Part shown: positions 33,969 to 43,463 of the stretch, in pieces | How the letters are laid out: each line of letters starts with the position of its first letter | Position numbering within the stretch: the first letter of the stretch is position 1 | DNA from: a bacterium HR17 | GTDB lineage: Bacteria; Armatimonadota; Fervidibacteria; Fervidibacterales; Fervidibacteraceae | Assembly: GCA_002898575.1 (NCBI GenBank) | Contig: BEHT01000009.1 | Location: 1 to 64,000, forward strand | DNA length: 64,000 nucleotides | Reading direction: 5' to 3' | The notes under the pieces: generated by a model | Seen by the model: only the letters and a program-made list of their open reading frames with translations | What the model was told of the DNA's origin: nothing | Database searches by the model: none | Position numbers and translations under genes: made by a program

Positions 33969-35270
33969 ATGCGGTTAAAAGTGTGCGGACCTGCCAAACT
34001 GATGGGCGCATTCACCGTCGCAGGCGACAAATCCATTTCCCATCGGGCGCTACTGTTGGGCGCTATCGCTGACGGTGTGACTGTCGTGGACAACTGTTCG
34101 GACGCCGACGATGTGCGGAGCACTGTCCGTTGCTTGCAGCAATTGGGCGTGCGCCTTGACGGCATCGGCACGCCGACGGTGACCGTGCACGGCGTCGGCG
34201 GCGCGCGTTTTCGCGCCAGCGACGCCCCCTTAGACTGCGGCAATTCGGGCACGACGATGCGTTTGTTGATGGGCATTTTAGCGGCGCACCTTTTTGAGAG
34301 TCGGTTGACGGGCGATGCGTCGCTGCAGCAACGCCCGATGGACCGTGTCGCCATCCCGCTGCAGCGGATGGGCGCGCAAGTGGAAGGGCGCACGGATCGC
34401 TTTTTGCCGCCCATCCGAATGCGTGGCGCCAAGTTGCGCCCGATTGAGTGGGCGTTGCCCATCGCCAGCGCTCAAGCCAAATCGGCGATTTTGCTGGCAG
34501 GTCTGTTCGCCGACGGCACGACCGTCGTCCACGAGCCCGCACCCTCCCGTGACCACACGGAGCGCATGCTGCACGCGTTTGGCGCAAAAGTTACCGCGCG
34601 CAACCTGACCGTTGCCGTCATCGGTCCCGCCAAGTTGCGCGGCACGCATCTCGTCGTCCCGAACGACCCCTCGTCGGCGGCGTTCTTTTTGTGCGCGGCA
34701 GCAGCCATGCCCGACGCGGAAGTGACGGCGTTGGGCATCAGTGTCAACCCGACCCGCACCGGCTACCTGGAAGTCCTTCAGCAAATGGGCGCAACGGTCA
34801 TCGTGCACAACGAACGGGTGCAAGGGGGAGAGCCCGTCGCCGATGTGACGGTGCGGGGTGGAAAATTGCGGGGCACAACGATAGCGGGTGAACTGGTCCC
34901 GCGCACCATTGACGAGTTGCCCGTTTTGGCTGCCATTGCGACGGTCGCCGATGGCATAACGGTCATCCGCGACGCCCGTGAATTGCGGGTCAAAGAGAGC
35001 GACCGCATCGCGGCGATGGTCAGCGAACTGCGAAAGTCGGGCGCACAAGTGGAGGAATTGCCCGACGGTATGGTCGTTCGCGGCAGCAGCAAACTGCACG
35101 GCGCCGAGGTGGAAAGTCACGGCGACCATCGCGTCGCAATGGCGTTGGTGGTCGCAGGCTTGCTCGCCGACGGCGAAACCGTCATTCACGACGCCGATTG
35201 TATCGCCGTTTCGTTCCCGCAATTTCCGCAGGTGCTGGCGTCGCTTGGGGCGCAGGTGGAGATGGCATGA
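33969..35270 (+). CDS. aroA: 3-phosphoshikimate 1-carboxyvinyltransferase (EPSP synthase)
   Basis: About 433 residues. Sixth step of the shikimate pathway, joining PEP and shikimate 3-phosphate. Motifs: GDKSISHRALLLGAIADG, DCGNSGTTMRLLMGIL, LTGDASLQQRPMDRV, LPIASAQAKSAILLAGL, VPNDPSSAAFFLCAAA, RTIDELPVLAAIATVADG, ELRVKESDRIAAM and GDHRVAMALVVAGL. ATG at 33969 gives the usual family length and begins right before the first beta strand; the frame is open upstream to 33816. Translationally coupled to cmk (ATGA overlap). Confidence 0.96.
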   Translation: MRLKVCGPAKLMGAFTVAGDKSISHRALLLGAIADGVTVVDNCSDADDVRSTVRCLQQLGVRLDGIGTPTVTVHGVGGARFRASDAPLDCGNSGTTMRLLMGILAAHLFESRLTGDASLQQRPMDRVAIPLQRMGAQVEGRTDRFLPPIRMRGAKLRPIEWALPIASAQAKSAILLAGLFADGTTVVHEPAPSRDHTERMLHAFGAKVTARNLTVAVIGPAKLRGTHLVVPNDPSSAAFFLCAAAAMPDAEVTALGISVNPTRTGYLEVLQQMGATVIVHNERVQGGEPVADVTVRGGKLRGTTIAGELVPRTIDELPVLAAIATVADGITVIRDARELRVKESDRIAAMVSELRKSGAQVEELPDGMVVRGSSKLHGAEVESHGDHRVAMALVVAGLLADGETVIHDADCIAVSFPQFPQVLASLGAQVEMA

Positions 35271-35959
35271 AACGACCCAACGGCATCGTCATCGCCATTG
35301 ACGGACCCGCTGGTGCGGGCAAAAGCACAGTCGCCAAACTCGTCGCCCGACGGCTGGGCTACTTATATGTGGACACGGGTGCGATGTATCGCGCTGTCGC
35401 CTTGAAAGCCCTACGGTTGGGCATGGAGATCGGCGACGAAGTGACGATGAGCCATTTGGCGCAAATGACCGACATCGCATTGTGCCCCGAATCGGACGGC
35501 AGCGTTCGCGTGGTGCTGGACGGCGAAGATGTAACCGAAGCCATTCGCGCGCCCGAAGTGTCCGAAGCGGCGTCGCTCGTCAGCGCTCACGCGGGTGTGC
35601 GGGACGCGTTGACGGTGAAGCAAAAATTGCTGGCGGAGCAAGGTGGCGTTGTCATGGAGGGGCGGGATGTGCAAACCGTCGTTGCACCCGACGCTGAAGT
35701 CAAAATTTTCCTGACAGCGAGCCTGCCTGAGCGGGCGAAACGGCGTTGGAGCGAGTTGCGCCAACGGGGTGTGGACATCTCTTACGAGCAAGTGTTGCGG
35801 GAGTTGCTGGAGCGCGACGAACGCGACCGCACCCGTGCTATTGCCCCGTTGCGCAAAGCGCCCGACGCCGTTGAGATTGACACGACGCACCTCACGCCTG
35901 AGGCGGTCGCCGACCGCATCGTCGCTTTAGCGGAAAGCGCACTGAAACGCCGGTCGTAG
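35267..35959 (+). CDS. cmk: cytidylate kinase
   Basis: 230 residues. Phosphorylates CMP/dCMP. P-loop GPAGAGKSTVAKLVARRLGYL (residues 12-20 for the loop), YVDTGAMYRAV, VSAHAGVRDALTVKQ, VMEGRDVQTVVAPDAEVKIFLTAS and RDRTRAIAPLRKAPDAVEIDTTHLT. The start overlaps the aroA stop by 4 nt (ATGA). The aroA-cmk pairing is common in bacteria. Confidence 0.95.
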   Translation: MKRPNGIVIAIDGPAGAGKSTVAKLVARRLGYLYVDTGAMYRAVALKALRLGMEIGDEVTMSHLAQMTDIALCPESDGSVRVVLDGEDVTEAIRAPEVSEAASLVSAHAGVRDALTVKQKLLAEQGGVVMEGRDVQTVVAPDAEVKIFLTASLPERAKRRWSELRQRGVDISYEQVLRELLERDERDRTRAIAPLRKAPDAVEIDTTHLTPEAVADRIVALAESALKRRS

Positions 35960-36027
35960 CAACGCCCGATGACGCATCCCTCAAAAAAACGCCCGCGATA
36001 CACGCGACGACACGGAGGTGTCCGACG

Positions 36028-36405
36028 ATGCGTTGGAGCTGGGCAATTTTAGGGGTATCGTTGCTCATCTTGTTGGTCGCGGGGCTTGCGCAATACATGC
36101 CGCAAGCCCGTGACCGTGCCGCCATCCGTGAAGCGGTGCGAGACTACCTTGCCAAGCAATACTACACCAAACCCCAAATTTTGGGCATCCGCATCGCCGA
36201 CGGTTACGCAACGGCGTTAGTCTACGATTACGAGACGCTGGTGCTGTTTCTGCAGAAGCGGCAGGGTAAATGGGAAGTCGTCACGCACGGCAACTTGCTG
36301 ACACGCGAGACGGTCCGCCTGAAAGCGAAAGGTGTGCCTGACCGCATCTTTGACCAGTTGGAAATCCCGCGCGCCGGCACGATCGGGGGGGCGACGGTGG
36401 AATGA
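36028..36405 (+). CDS. hypothetical exported or membrane-anchored protein
   Basis: 125 residues after GGAGGTG. One N-terminal hydrophobic helix (ILGVSLLILLVAGLAQYM) is followed by a small alpha+beta domain with a helix (RAAIREAVRDYLAKQYY) and three or four strands. The pattern recalls small NTF2-like or cystatin-like folds, without a recognisable family. Its stop overlaps the HAD start by 4 nt (ATGA), so both are translated together. Confidence 0.75.
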   Translation: MRWSWAILGVSLLILLVAGLAQYMPQARDRAAIREAVRDYLAKQYYTKPQILGIRIADGYATALVYDYETLVLFLQKRQGKWEVVTHGNLLTRETVRLKAKGVPDRIFDQLEIPRAGTIGGATVE

Positions 36406-37070
36406 GCCGCTTTGCGTGGGTGACCTTTGACTGCTACGGCACGCTCATTGATTGGGACGCAGGCGTTCGCAACTTCCTGCGCGACCTGCTCACCCGCAAG
36501 GGGGTCACCGTTGACCTTGATGCGCTGCACCGGCGCTGGGAAGCCGTCCAGTTTGACCTCATCCGGCAAGCCTATCGCCCCTACAAGGAGATCCTGCGGT
36601 TGAGTTTGGAAGCGGCGCTGAAGGAATTTGGCATCCCGTATGCGCCCGAAGACGGCGACGCTTTCGCCGCGTCCATGCCGACTTGGCAACCCTTCCCCGA
36701 TGTCCCGCCGACGCTGCACGAACTCAAGCGCCATGCCCGCATCGCTATCATCAGCAACACCGACAACGACATTTTGCGCGAAAGCGTTAGGCTGATGGGT
36801 GTGGTGTTTGATGCGCTCATCACTGCCGAAGACGCCCGCGTTTACAAACCTGACCTGCGGATCTTCGCCTTCGCTTTGGAGCGGTTGGGAGAAGCGCCCG
36901 ACCGAATCTTGCATGTCGCTTTCGGCTTTCATTACGACCTTGCTCCCGCCAAGCAAGTCGGCATGGTCACCTGTTGGCTCAACCGCACGGGTGAACCGAA
37001 GCCTGAGGGCGTTGAGCCCGATTTTATCGTTGGCGGGCTACCTGAAGTTTGCGCCTTGCTGAGCGCGTGA
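36402..37070 (+). CDS. HAD-superfamily hydrolase (haloacid dehalogenase type II-like)
   Basis: 222 residues. HAD motif I FDCYGTLIDWDAG (nucleophile Asp10), motif II IISNTDNDIL (Ser/Thr), motif III Lys in VYKPDLRIF, and a late HVAFGFHYDLAPAKQVGM where the usual acidic pair is reduced to one Asp. The cap is helical (C1). Substrate unknown; phosphoglycolate- or haloacid-like compounds are typical of the subgroup. In a row with aroA, cmk and a membrane glycosyltransferase gene. Confidence 0.88.
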   Translation: MSRFAWVTFDCYGTLIDWDAGVRNFLRDLLTRKGVTVDLDALHRRWEAVQFDLIRQAYRPYKEILRLSLEAALKEFGIPYAPEDGDAFAASMPTWQPFPDVPPTLHELKRHARIAIISNTDNDILRESVRLMGVVFDALITAEDARVYKPDLRIFAFALERLGEAPDRILHVAFGFHYDLAPAKQVGMVTCWLNRTGEPKPEGVEPDFIVGGLPEVCALLSA

Positions 37071-37088
37071 GCGCGGCGGTGGTGGGTT

Positions 37089-38543
37089 ATGACGGCATCG
37101 GGGGAACAACCTCAGCCCAACAGGGTCTGGATGGAGTGGGCTGCCCTCGCGCTTATCGGTAGCAGTTTGCTCCTTCTGCTGCACTGCTACGGCACGGTGT
37201 TGTTGCCCTTTGTCCCCGATGAAAGCCTGTTTTTACAAGCAGCGCATAACCTCGCGAACGGTAAGGGTATGGGGACGCCTGCCTTGGACGATTTGCTGCC
37301 CGGCATTGCGCAACGCACCTATTGGCAACCCCCCGTTTACTTTCTCGCCCTCGCCGCATGGGGCTCCATGACAGGCTTTGATGTCGTGGCAGCGCGATGG
37401 CTTAGCCGCCTTTGCGCCGTCGGCGTGTTAGCGCTTTTGTGGTTGCTGGCGCGCCAGTGGGGGCTCGGGCGATGGGCAGGATTGCTGTGTGTTCTGTGGA
37501 CAGCGTCCGACTTAGCGTTCCAATACAACGCCAATATCGCTCGGATGGACATGCTCAGTGCTTTGGGATTGACGGCGTGCTTGCTGGCTTTCACGCTATA
37601 TCAACGGGACGGGAAAGAGTGGCAGGTAGCGCTGGCGGGAGTCTGCGGTGCTTTAGCGACCCTGACACATTTCATCACCCTGCCAGCGGTAGCGGTTTTG
37701 GGCATGGTGTTGTGTCGGCGGCGGCGTTGGCGCGCATCGGTTTGGTTTGCGCTACCGATCGCGATAGGTTGGCTTTTGTGGTTGACATACGCCGCGCAAG
37801 ATTGGCACGGATGGTCAGGACAATTGGCTGCTCAATTCATCCGCAAAGGCGCAAGCGGTCTGACACCGATGGCGCTGCGATTGCTTTTCCTACACAGTGC
37901 TATGCCTCTTTGGGGCGTGTTTAAGACGAACGCGTTGCCTCTTGGGTCCATTCTCCTTGTGGGGTCACTGGTGGCAGCGTGGCGGAGGAACCCGCTCTTT
38001 TCGCGTTGGCAGATAGCAGCGCTGTTTGCGACCTACACGGCAGCGGCGATAGGCGGTGAGTTTTGGTATGTCGGCTGGTGGACACCGTTCGGCTACTTGC
38101 TGTTGGGGCGATGGCTGCACGCTGTCGACGCTCGGTGGAAGCCCAAAGTCGGTTTGGTCGTGTTTTGCGCCGCATTGGTCGGCTGGCAAGCGGTGACGGT
38201 CGCCCAAACGCTGACGAGCGTCCCGCGGCTGCGGGACGATGTCGCCCGCTTTTTCGCCGAGGTGTCTTCGGTGTTGCCAAAGGGAGCGACTGTGGTTTTG
38301 CACAGTGTTCCTGACCCCTTTCCGGTGTTGCAACGGGTGCGCCCCGATTTGCACTTGGTGCAGTTGAGCCCGACGCCGATGCTGCCAGCAGCGTTGGCGC
38401 ACAATTTTCAACGGGCACAAGCGTTTGTGGGAGTGACAGAGTGGGTCAAAGGTAGACCAGGCGCTTCCCTGCCGCCAGCGCAAAAAGCGTGGCGCTTCCA
38501 CGCTACAGAGGGCACATGGGTCGTACATTTGCATCCTCTCTAA
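37089..38543 (+). CDS. GT39/ArnT-like membrane glycosyltransferase
   Basis: 484 residues with about ten membrane helices. The first periplasmic loop has PDESLFLQAAHNLANGKGMG, the acidic motif of GT-C glycosyltransferases of the PMT/ArnT type, which transfer sugars from lipid carriers. The helices WLARQWGLGRWAGLLCVLW and QYNANIARMDMLSALGLTACL follow in family order. The C-terminal soluble part (PKGATVVLHSVPDPFPVLQRV) lies in the periplasm. Acceptor unknown. Confidence 0.82.
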   Translation: MTASGEQPQPNRVWMEWAALALIGSSLLLLLHCYGTVLLPFVPDESLFLQAAHNLANGKGMGTPALDDLLPGIAQRTYWQPPVYFLALAAWGSMTGFDVVAARWLSRLCAVGVLALLWLLARQWGLGRWAGLLCVLWTASDLAFQYNANIARMDMLSALGLTACLLAFTLYQRDGKEWQVALAGVCGALATLTHFITLPAVAVLGMVLCRRRRWRASVWFALPIAIGWLLWLTYAAQDWHGWSGQLAAQFIRKGASGLTPMALRLLFLHSAMPLWGVFKTNALPLGSILLVGSLVAAWRRNPLFSRWQIAALFATYTAAAIGGEFWYVGWWTPFGYLLLGRWLHAVDARWKPKVGLVVFCAALVGWQAVTVAQTLTSVPRLRDDVARFFAEVSSVLPKGATVVLHSVPDPFPVLQRVRPDLHLVQLSPTPMLPAALAHNFQRAQAFVGVTEWVKGRPGASLPPAQKAWRFHATEGTWVVHLHPL

Positions 38544-38742
38544 GGTCGCAACCGGCGCTGCCAGGTTGCCGCGCTTTATCCGACGACACCTCCGATCGTC
38601 CCTTTTTAAACATGCAACGCGTTAAACAATCATCGTGCCCTGCCGATCGCTGTATGTGTGAGATCACATGCCGAAGGATTTTTGCGCCGCCGGTTCCCGA
38701 AGCACAGTGTGCTTAAAAGGCTGAGCGGGGCGTGAAGACATC

Positions 38743-39830
38743 GTGACGGGACAAGACGGCAAAGGGTTGTTCCTTCGGAGGATCCTGCCTTGTGCGCTGT
38801 TCCTCTGTGGTGTCGCTTTACTGCTGTTCTTAGAGAAAGCGGTAGCGGGCGAGTGGGGTTTCCCTTTTGACGACAGTTGGATATTTGCGCAATACGCACG
38901 GCATCTTGCGGAAGGGCAAGGGTTCTGCTTCAATCGGGGCGAACCGTCCAGCGGGTTCACTTCGTTTTTGTGGGTTTTGCTGTGTGCCTTAGGGTATAAG
39001 CTGACGGGAGCGTTTGGGGCGCCGATGAAGGTGATGGGTGTCCTGTTCGGTGTGGGCAGCGTTATCGTGACCCAGCGGATTATCGCGGCGCTGACTAACG
39101 ACGCAACGAAAGCGCGATGGTGCAGGCATTTGACCGCGCTGTTCCCGCCCCTTATCGCCAACGCTTTGGCGGGCATGGAGGAAAGTCCCTATGTGTTCAC
39201 GGCGTTACTGGGCGTGTGGATGCACTTGCGCTGGAGGGGACACCGTCACCCCGATGGATATGGGAAGGGGTCTGGTGGGGCGTGGGCGATTTGGGGCAAC
39301 TGGGGGCGCTACTTGTTGCCCGCTTACTTGATGGTGGGCTGGGTATTAGCGGTCAGTCTATCGTCTGCGCGTTGGCTTCTTTTTTAGCGACGCTCTTAGG
39401 GGCTGCCCCAAGTTACGGTGTCGTCCTAAACGAATATGTCCAACGGGTTGCACCAATGCGACGACTGCATGTGTGTTTTGGACGATGGTTGCAGACCCAC
39501 ACGCCGCACGACGCCGTCGTGGCGACACACGATATCGGGGCGATCGGCTTTTTCTCGCGTCGCTATATTTTTGGCACGCAGGCGCTCATCCACGCCGATG
39601 TCGCCCGGCGTTTACCGACCTTGTGGGAAGACGCGGAGGCTATGCTTACCGAGTTGCGCCGGCACAAAGTCGCTTACCTCGTCGTCAATGACGCCTGGCG
39701 GCTGGTCGTTGAGCGTCCTGAATTGTTTGAACGGTTACACGGCGCGCCAGGCTGGAATTTGGACGACAAAGTGCGGTTTTGTGTCTTCCGCCTCCATCGG
39801 GAGCGAAGGGGTCATGAAGCGGGTCGTTAG
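38743..39830 (+). pseudogene. membrane glycosyltransferase-like gene with frameshift at a T6 run
   Basis: From GTG at 38743: an anchor helix, then FPFDDSWIFAQYARHLAEGQGF and PSSGFTSFLWVLLCALGY, the DDxW-type first loop of GT-C proteins. Frame 1 ends at 39387 right after a run of six T (39380-39385). One extra T joins WVLAVSLSSARWLLF to LATLLGAAPSYGVVLNEYVQ. The protein then continues through HTPHDAVVATHDIGAIGFFS to 39830. The restored product is about 362 residues, shorter than typical relatives, because the middle membrane helices appear deleted. It may be a sequencing error on top of a real internal deletion. Confidence 0.55.
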
Positions 39831-40734
39831 TGTCAGTTTGGGTTCGTCCAAGCGTGACAAGCGCGTTGAAGCGGTGTTTTTCGGCGAACGGTTCTTGATT
39901 GAACGCATCGGCACCGACGGCGACTTGCACAAGTTTGCCCGATGGCTGCGCCAATTGGACGGCAGAGTGGACGCCATTTGCTTTGGCGGCATGGATATTT
40001 GGCTGCGGTGCGGTGGGCGGCGCTATGCGCTGCGACAGGCGTGGCAACTGGCCCAAACGGTGCAAAAAACGCCGGTCGTGGACGGGTCGGGCGTCAAAGA
40101 CACGGTGGAGCGCGAAGCGGTCCATTGGCTGCAACGCAACGGCGTCGTGGATTTTCGCCGCCGCAAAGTGTTGCTGGTCAGCGCTGTTGACCGCTTCGGT
40201 ATGGCAGACGAACTGTGGGGCTTGGGTGCGGATTTGCGGGTCGGCGATCTGGCGTTCGGGCTGGGCATCCCGATTTTGCTGCGGTCGCGGCGCGTCTACG
40301 AAACGCTGGGGCGATTGCTGTTGCCCATCGTCACGCAATTACCCATCCGTTGGCTTTACCCGACGGGCAAAAACCAAGAGCGCATCACCCCCAAGTTTGA
40401 AAGCGCCTACCGCTGGGCGGAGGTGGTCGCCGGCGACTTTTTGCTCATTCGCAAACACCTGCCTGTCTCCCGACCTTCCGCGCCGTTGCTTAACAAGGTC
40501 GTTTTGACCAACACGACGACGCCCGACGATGTGGCGTTGCTGCGACAGTTGGGCGTTGCATTGCTCATCACGACGACGCCCGAGTTGGATGGACGGACCT
40601 TTGGGACGAATGTGCTGGAAGGGGTCATCGTCGCTCACTTGGGCAAACACCCTGATGCCCTGACCCGTGACGATTACCTGCAAGCGTTGCGCGCAATGGG
40701 ATGGCAACCGACAGTGCGCAAGTTGCAACCGTGA
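39814..40734 (+). CDS. conserved protein of the family named quinate 5-dehydrogenase in databases
   Basis: 306 residues from ATG at 39814. The start MKRVVSVSLGSSKRDKRVE, then IERIGTDGDLHKFARWLRQLDG, TPVVDGSGVKDTVEREAVHWL and RVLLVSAVDRFGMADE-like text, belong to a conserved family that some annotation pipelines call quinate 5-dehydrogenase. I see no clear Rossmann GxGxxG motif, so the dehydrogenase name is doubtful. The C-terminal third (TTPDDVALLRQLGVALLITTTPELDGRTFGTNVLE) resembles a sugar-nucleotide or lipid-carrier-related fold. Its start overlaps the preceding frame by 17 nt. Confidence 0.7.
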   Translation: MKRVVSVSLGSSKRDKRVEAVFFGERFLIERIGTDGDLHKFARWLRQLDGRVDAICFGGMDIWLRCGGRRYALRQAWQLAQTVQKTPVVDGSGVKDTVEREAVHWLQRNGVVDFRRRKVLLVSAVDRFGMADELWGLGADLRVGDLAFGLGIPILLRSRRVYETLGRLLLPIVTQLPIRWLYPTGKNQERITPKFESAYRWAEVVAGDFLLIRKHLPVSRPSAPLLNKVVLTNTTTPDDVALLRQLGVALLITTTPELDGRTFGTNVLEGVIVAHLGKHPDALTRDDYLQALRAMGWQPTVRKLQP

Positions 40735-40755
40735 AAGTCAACCGTGTCGCGTTTC

Positions 40756-41622
40756 CTACGGGGACGATTGGAGCAACTCGCCGGCGCGCTCTTTGAGTTG
40801 CTGCCACAGTTGGCGCATCTTTTCGGAGTCTAGGGCGTCGCGTAACACTTGTGGCGCTGCCTTGAGGGCATCGCCGTAGGCTTTCAGCGCCGCTTTGTAA
40901 TCGCCGTGCTGATAATGCCAGAGCGCCAATCGGGTGTTGGCTTTCGCCGCTTCTGCCGATTGCGGATAGCGCTCCACGAGTTTGCGGTAGAGGAGCAATG
41001 CCTGCTGTTCGTCGCCCTTTTGTTCCGCTAGCTCTGCTAACGCCCACAGGGCTTTGGGTGCGAAAGGTGAAGCGGGGTAGTTGGCGCTGATTTTCTCAAA
41101 GCAGCGGCGGGCTTTGTCGGCGCGGTCAACTTGCCGATAACTTTCACCCGCTGCGAACAGGGCTTTTGCAGCGCGCTCGTCGTCGGGGAAAGTTTTGGCG
41201 AAGGTTTCAAAACGGCGGGCAGCGTCCAACGGCATGCCACTTTGCTGGAAGCACTCGGCGATTTTCAGCAACGCCTCGCGCTTTTGTTCTGGCGTCAAAC
41301 CGCCTTCCAAGGCTTTGCCGAAATGACCGACAGCCTCGCGATAGCGCCCTCGCGCGAAGAGTAACTCTGCCAACTCGTAATGCCCTTGCGGGGCGAAACG
41401 GCTGCGGGGATACTGCTGCAAGCCGAGGCGATACCAATGCTCGGCTTCATCGGTTTTGCCGATTTTGGCGTAAAAGCGAGCCCGCCAAAATTCGTCCAGC
41501 GGCGTCAAGCGCAACACGAGGTAAACAACGCCGAACAGCAACAGCAATGTGACGGCGGTGCGGATGAGCCCGCCGAAGAGCCACCAGAACAGCCGCAACG
41601 GCCATCGCCACAGCATCGGCAT
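40756..41622 (-). CDS. membrane-anchored tetratricopeptide-repeat protein
   Basis: 288 residues. One N-terminal membrane helix (LIRTAVTLLLLFGVVYLVL), then five or six TPR units, for example AEHWYRLGLQQYPRSRFAPQ, ELLFARGRYREAVGHFGKAL, FETFAKTFPDDERAAKALF, RCFEKISANYPASPFAPKAL and ALWHYQHGDYKAALKAYGDAL. The spacing resembles BamD/YbgF-type proteins of envelope assembly, but no specific partner can be named. Downstream of the HEAT lipoprotein gene and probably in the same transcript. Confidence 0.83.
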   Translation of the reverse strand: MPMLWRWPLRLFWWLFGGLIRTAVTLLLLFGVVYLVLRLTPLDEFWRARFYAKIGKTDEAEHWYRLGLQQYPRSRFAPQGHYELAELLFARGRYREAVGHFGKALEGGLTPEQKREALLKIAECFQQSGMPLDAARRFETFAKTFPDDERAAKALFAAGESYRQVDRADKARRCFEKISANYPASPFAPKALWALAELAEQKGDEQQALLLYRKLVERYPQSAEAAKANTRLALWHYQHGDYKAALKAYGDALKAAPQVLRDALDSEKMRQLWQQLKERAGELLQSSP

Positions 41623-41653
41623 CGCACTCCATCGGTGCCTTTAGCATGCACCC

Positions 41654-43321
41654 CTACGGTGTCGCGAGTCGGTGCAAAGCGAGTTGAAGGGCGGCGCGAA
41701 CGCGTTCGTCAGGGTCAATGCGCAACCGTTCTGCCAGCAGCGATTGCGCGTCGGTCGCTTTCAATTTGCCCAACGCCAAGGCAGCTTCGCGGCGGACATC
41801 GGCGCTGTTGTCGGAGAGCGCCGCTTGTAGGGCAGCGATGGCGCGACGGTCACCGATTTCGCCCAGCGCCCACGCCGCCATCGCTCGCACTCGGGGGTTA
41901 GGGTCCTTCAAGCCCTCAAGGAGCGTTGAGACAGCGCGACGGGTTTTCAACCGCCCCATCAACCGGAAGATGCGCCACCGCAGCGAAGAGCGCTCCGCGC
42001 CTTTTTGTAATGCGGGCAAGGCGTCGTCACCGAGGCGCTCCAATGCCCATTCGGCGTGGGCTTGAACGCGTTCGTTGGGGTCGCCCAACGCCCGCACGAG
42101 TTGTGGTGCGGCTTGGCGGTAGCGCAATTTGCCCAGCGCCGCTGCCGCAACGGCGCGCACATCCGGGCTTTGGTCGCGCAATGCCCGCAACAGCACAGGC
42201 GCCACGCGCGGGTCACCCGTCTCGCCCAATGCCGCCAACGCGCCCCAGCGTTGCAAAGGGTCATCGCCGCGAGCGGCTTGCATCAGCAAACGGGCAGCGG
42301 GTTTGCCGATGGTGCGCAATGCGTCAACGGCGGCAGCCCGCACTTTTTCGTCGGTGGACTTGAGTTGGTCAATGAGGAAGCGAACGCCCGCCATGTCGCC
42401 GATTTGCCCCAACGCGACTGCTGCCGCCACGCGCACGGGCATCTCCTCTTTGCCGTCCTCCATGATCTTGCGCAACTGTGACGCGGCAGTTTTGGCTTTC
42501 ATGTTGCCCAATGCGTAGGCACATGCCGTACGCACTTCGGGATCAACATCGCTCAAGCCTTTGATGAGGTCGGGGATCGCAGGACGGTAACGCAACTCAC
42601 CCAAATACCGCGCCGTATCGCGACGGGCGAGACGGTCGGTATTCTTTTGCGGGTCTAAGTCTGCCCGCAACGCCTCACAAATTTGCCGAAAGGCTTTCGC
42701 CGCCTCCACGCGGGCGACAGGCGAGCCGTGTTCTCGCACTTTGGCGAGTGCTTGCAGGGACCATTGGCGCAGTTTCACCAACCCATTGACGGCGGCTTGG
42801 CGGATAAGCGGGTGAGGGTCATCTAACGCCGTGACCAAATGGGGCAACACTTCCCGCAGGTAGGGCGGGGCATCGCGCCCGCCTGGTCCTGCCAACCCCT
42901 CCACTGCTGCCGCCCGGACGCGAGGGTCAGGGTCACGCAAGCGTTCCATGATGGGGCGAACGGTTGTGGGGCTGCCAAACGCCGCCAGCGTTTGAATGGC
43001 AGCGATACGCACTTGGGGGTCAGGCGATTCTGCCGCCGCTGCGATATCGTCCACAACTGACAAGCGCTTCAGTTGCGCCAAAACTTTCAAGGCTGCAATC
43101 TGCACCTTGCGGTCGCGCTCTTTCAGCAGACCGGCAAAGGCAGGGGCAGCGATATCGGCATAGTCGGTCAGTTGCTTGGTGAACGCCTCTTTGTCCGCCA
43201 GCGACGGATCCGCTTTCAGTTGCGCGACCCAGCCGGCAACCTTCGCGCGCTTGGCTTGCTCGCTTTCCCCGCAACCGACCACCAGCATGAGGGCAAGGGC
43301 AAAGAGCACCGTCCTGCGCAT
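41654..43321 (-). CDS. HEAT-repeat lipoprotein
   Basis: About 555 residues from ATG at 43321, after AAAAGGAGG. The signal peptide ends in a lipobox (ALMLVVGC), so the mature protein is lipid-anchored at its cysteine. The rest is about fourteen HEAT repeats in the PBS-lyase style, e.g. [53 protein letters not shown] and [20 protein letters not shown]. The array is a regular solenoid for protein binding; enzymatic activity is not expected. The open frame continues upstream through the repeat at 43366-43459, but that part is not coding. Confidence 0.87.
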   Translation of the reverse strand: MRRTVLFALALMLVVGCGESEQAKRAKVAGWVAQLKADPSLADKEAFTKQLTDYADIAAPAFAGLLKERDRKVQIAALKVLAQLKRLSVVDDIAAAAESPDPQVRIAAIQTLAAFGSPTTVRPIMERLRDPDPRVRAAAVEGLAGPGGRDAPPYLREVLPHLVTALDDPHPLIRQAAVNGLVKLRQWSLQALAKVREHGSPVARVEAAKAFRQICEALRADLDPQKNTDRLARRDTARYLGELRYRPAIPDLIKGLSDVDPEVRTACAYALGNMKAKTAASQLRKIMEDGKEEMPVRVAAAVALGQIGDMAGVRFLIDQLKSTDEKVRAAAVDALRTIGKPAARLLMQAARGDDPLQRWGALAALGETGDPRVAPVLLRALRDQSPDVRAVAAAALGKLRYRQAAPQLVRALGDPNERVQAHAEWALERLGDDALPALQKGAERSSLRWRIFRLMGRLKTRRAVSTLLEGLKDPNPRVRAMAAWALGEIGDRRAIAALQAALSDNSADVRREAALALGKLKATDAQSLLAERLRIDPDERVRAALQLALHRLATP

Positions 43322-43365
43322 GAGCGCCGCCTCCTTTTCGCGTGCAGGCTCGTTTAAAAGTATGC

Positions 43366-43459
43366 CGACCGTCACACAATTTTTGTCCGGTGACTCGGAG
43401 GGCGCGTCTCCTGACGCGCCGACTGACGACCGACCGTCACACAATCTTTGTCCGGTGAC
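43366..43459. repeat. 29-bp direct repeat flanking a one-hairpin repeat element, before glgB
   Basis: The sequence starting CGACCGTCACACAAT at 43366-43394 recurs at 43431-43459 with one mismatch. Between them lies TCGGAGGGCGCGTCTCCTGA and the rest of a hairpin (GGCGCGTC, loop TCCT, GACGCGCC; 43395-43422). This hairpin belongs to the family seen at 56105, 62741 and 62840. The right copy supplies GGTGA, the likely ribosome site of glgB. Confidence 0.75.
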
Positions 43460-43463
43460 GGGC

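Noticed and set aside
34278-35222. 314-codon minus-strand open frame opposite aroA
   Set aside because: Shadow of aroA, whose motifs are complete.
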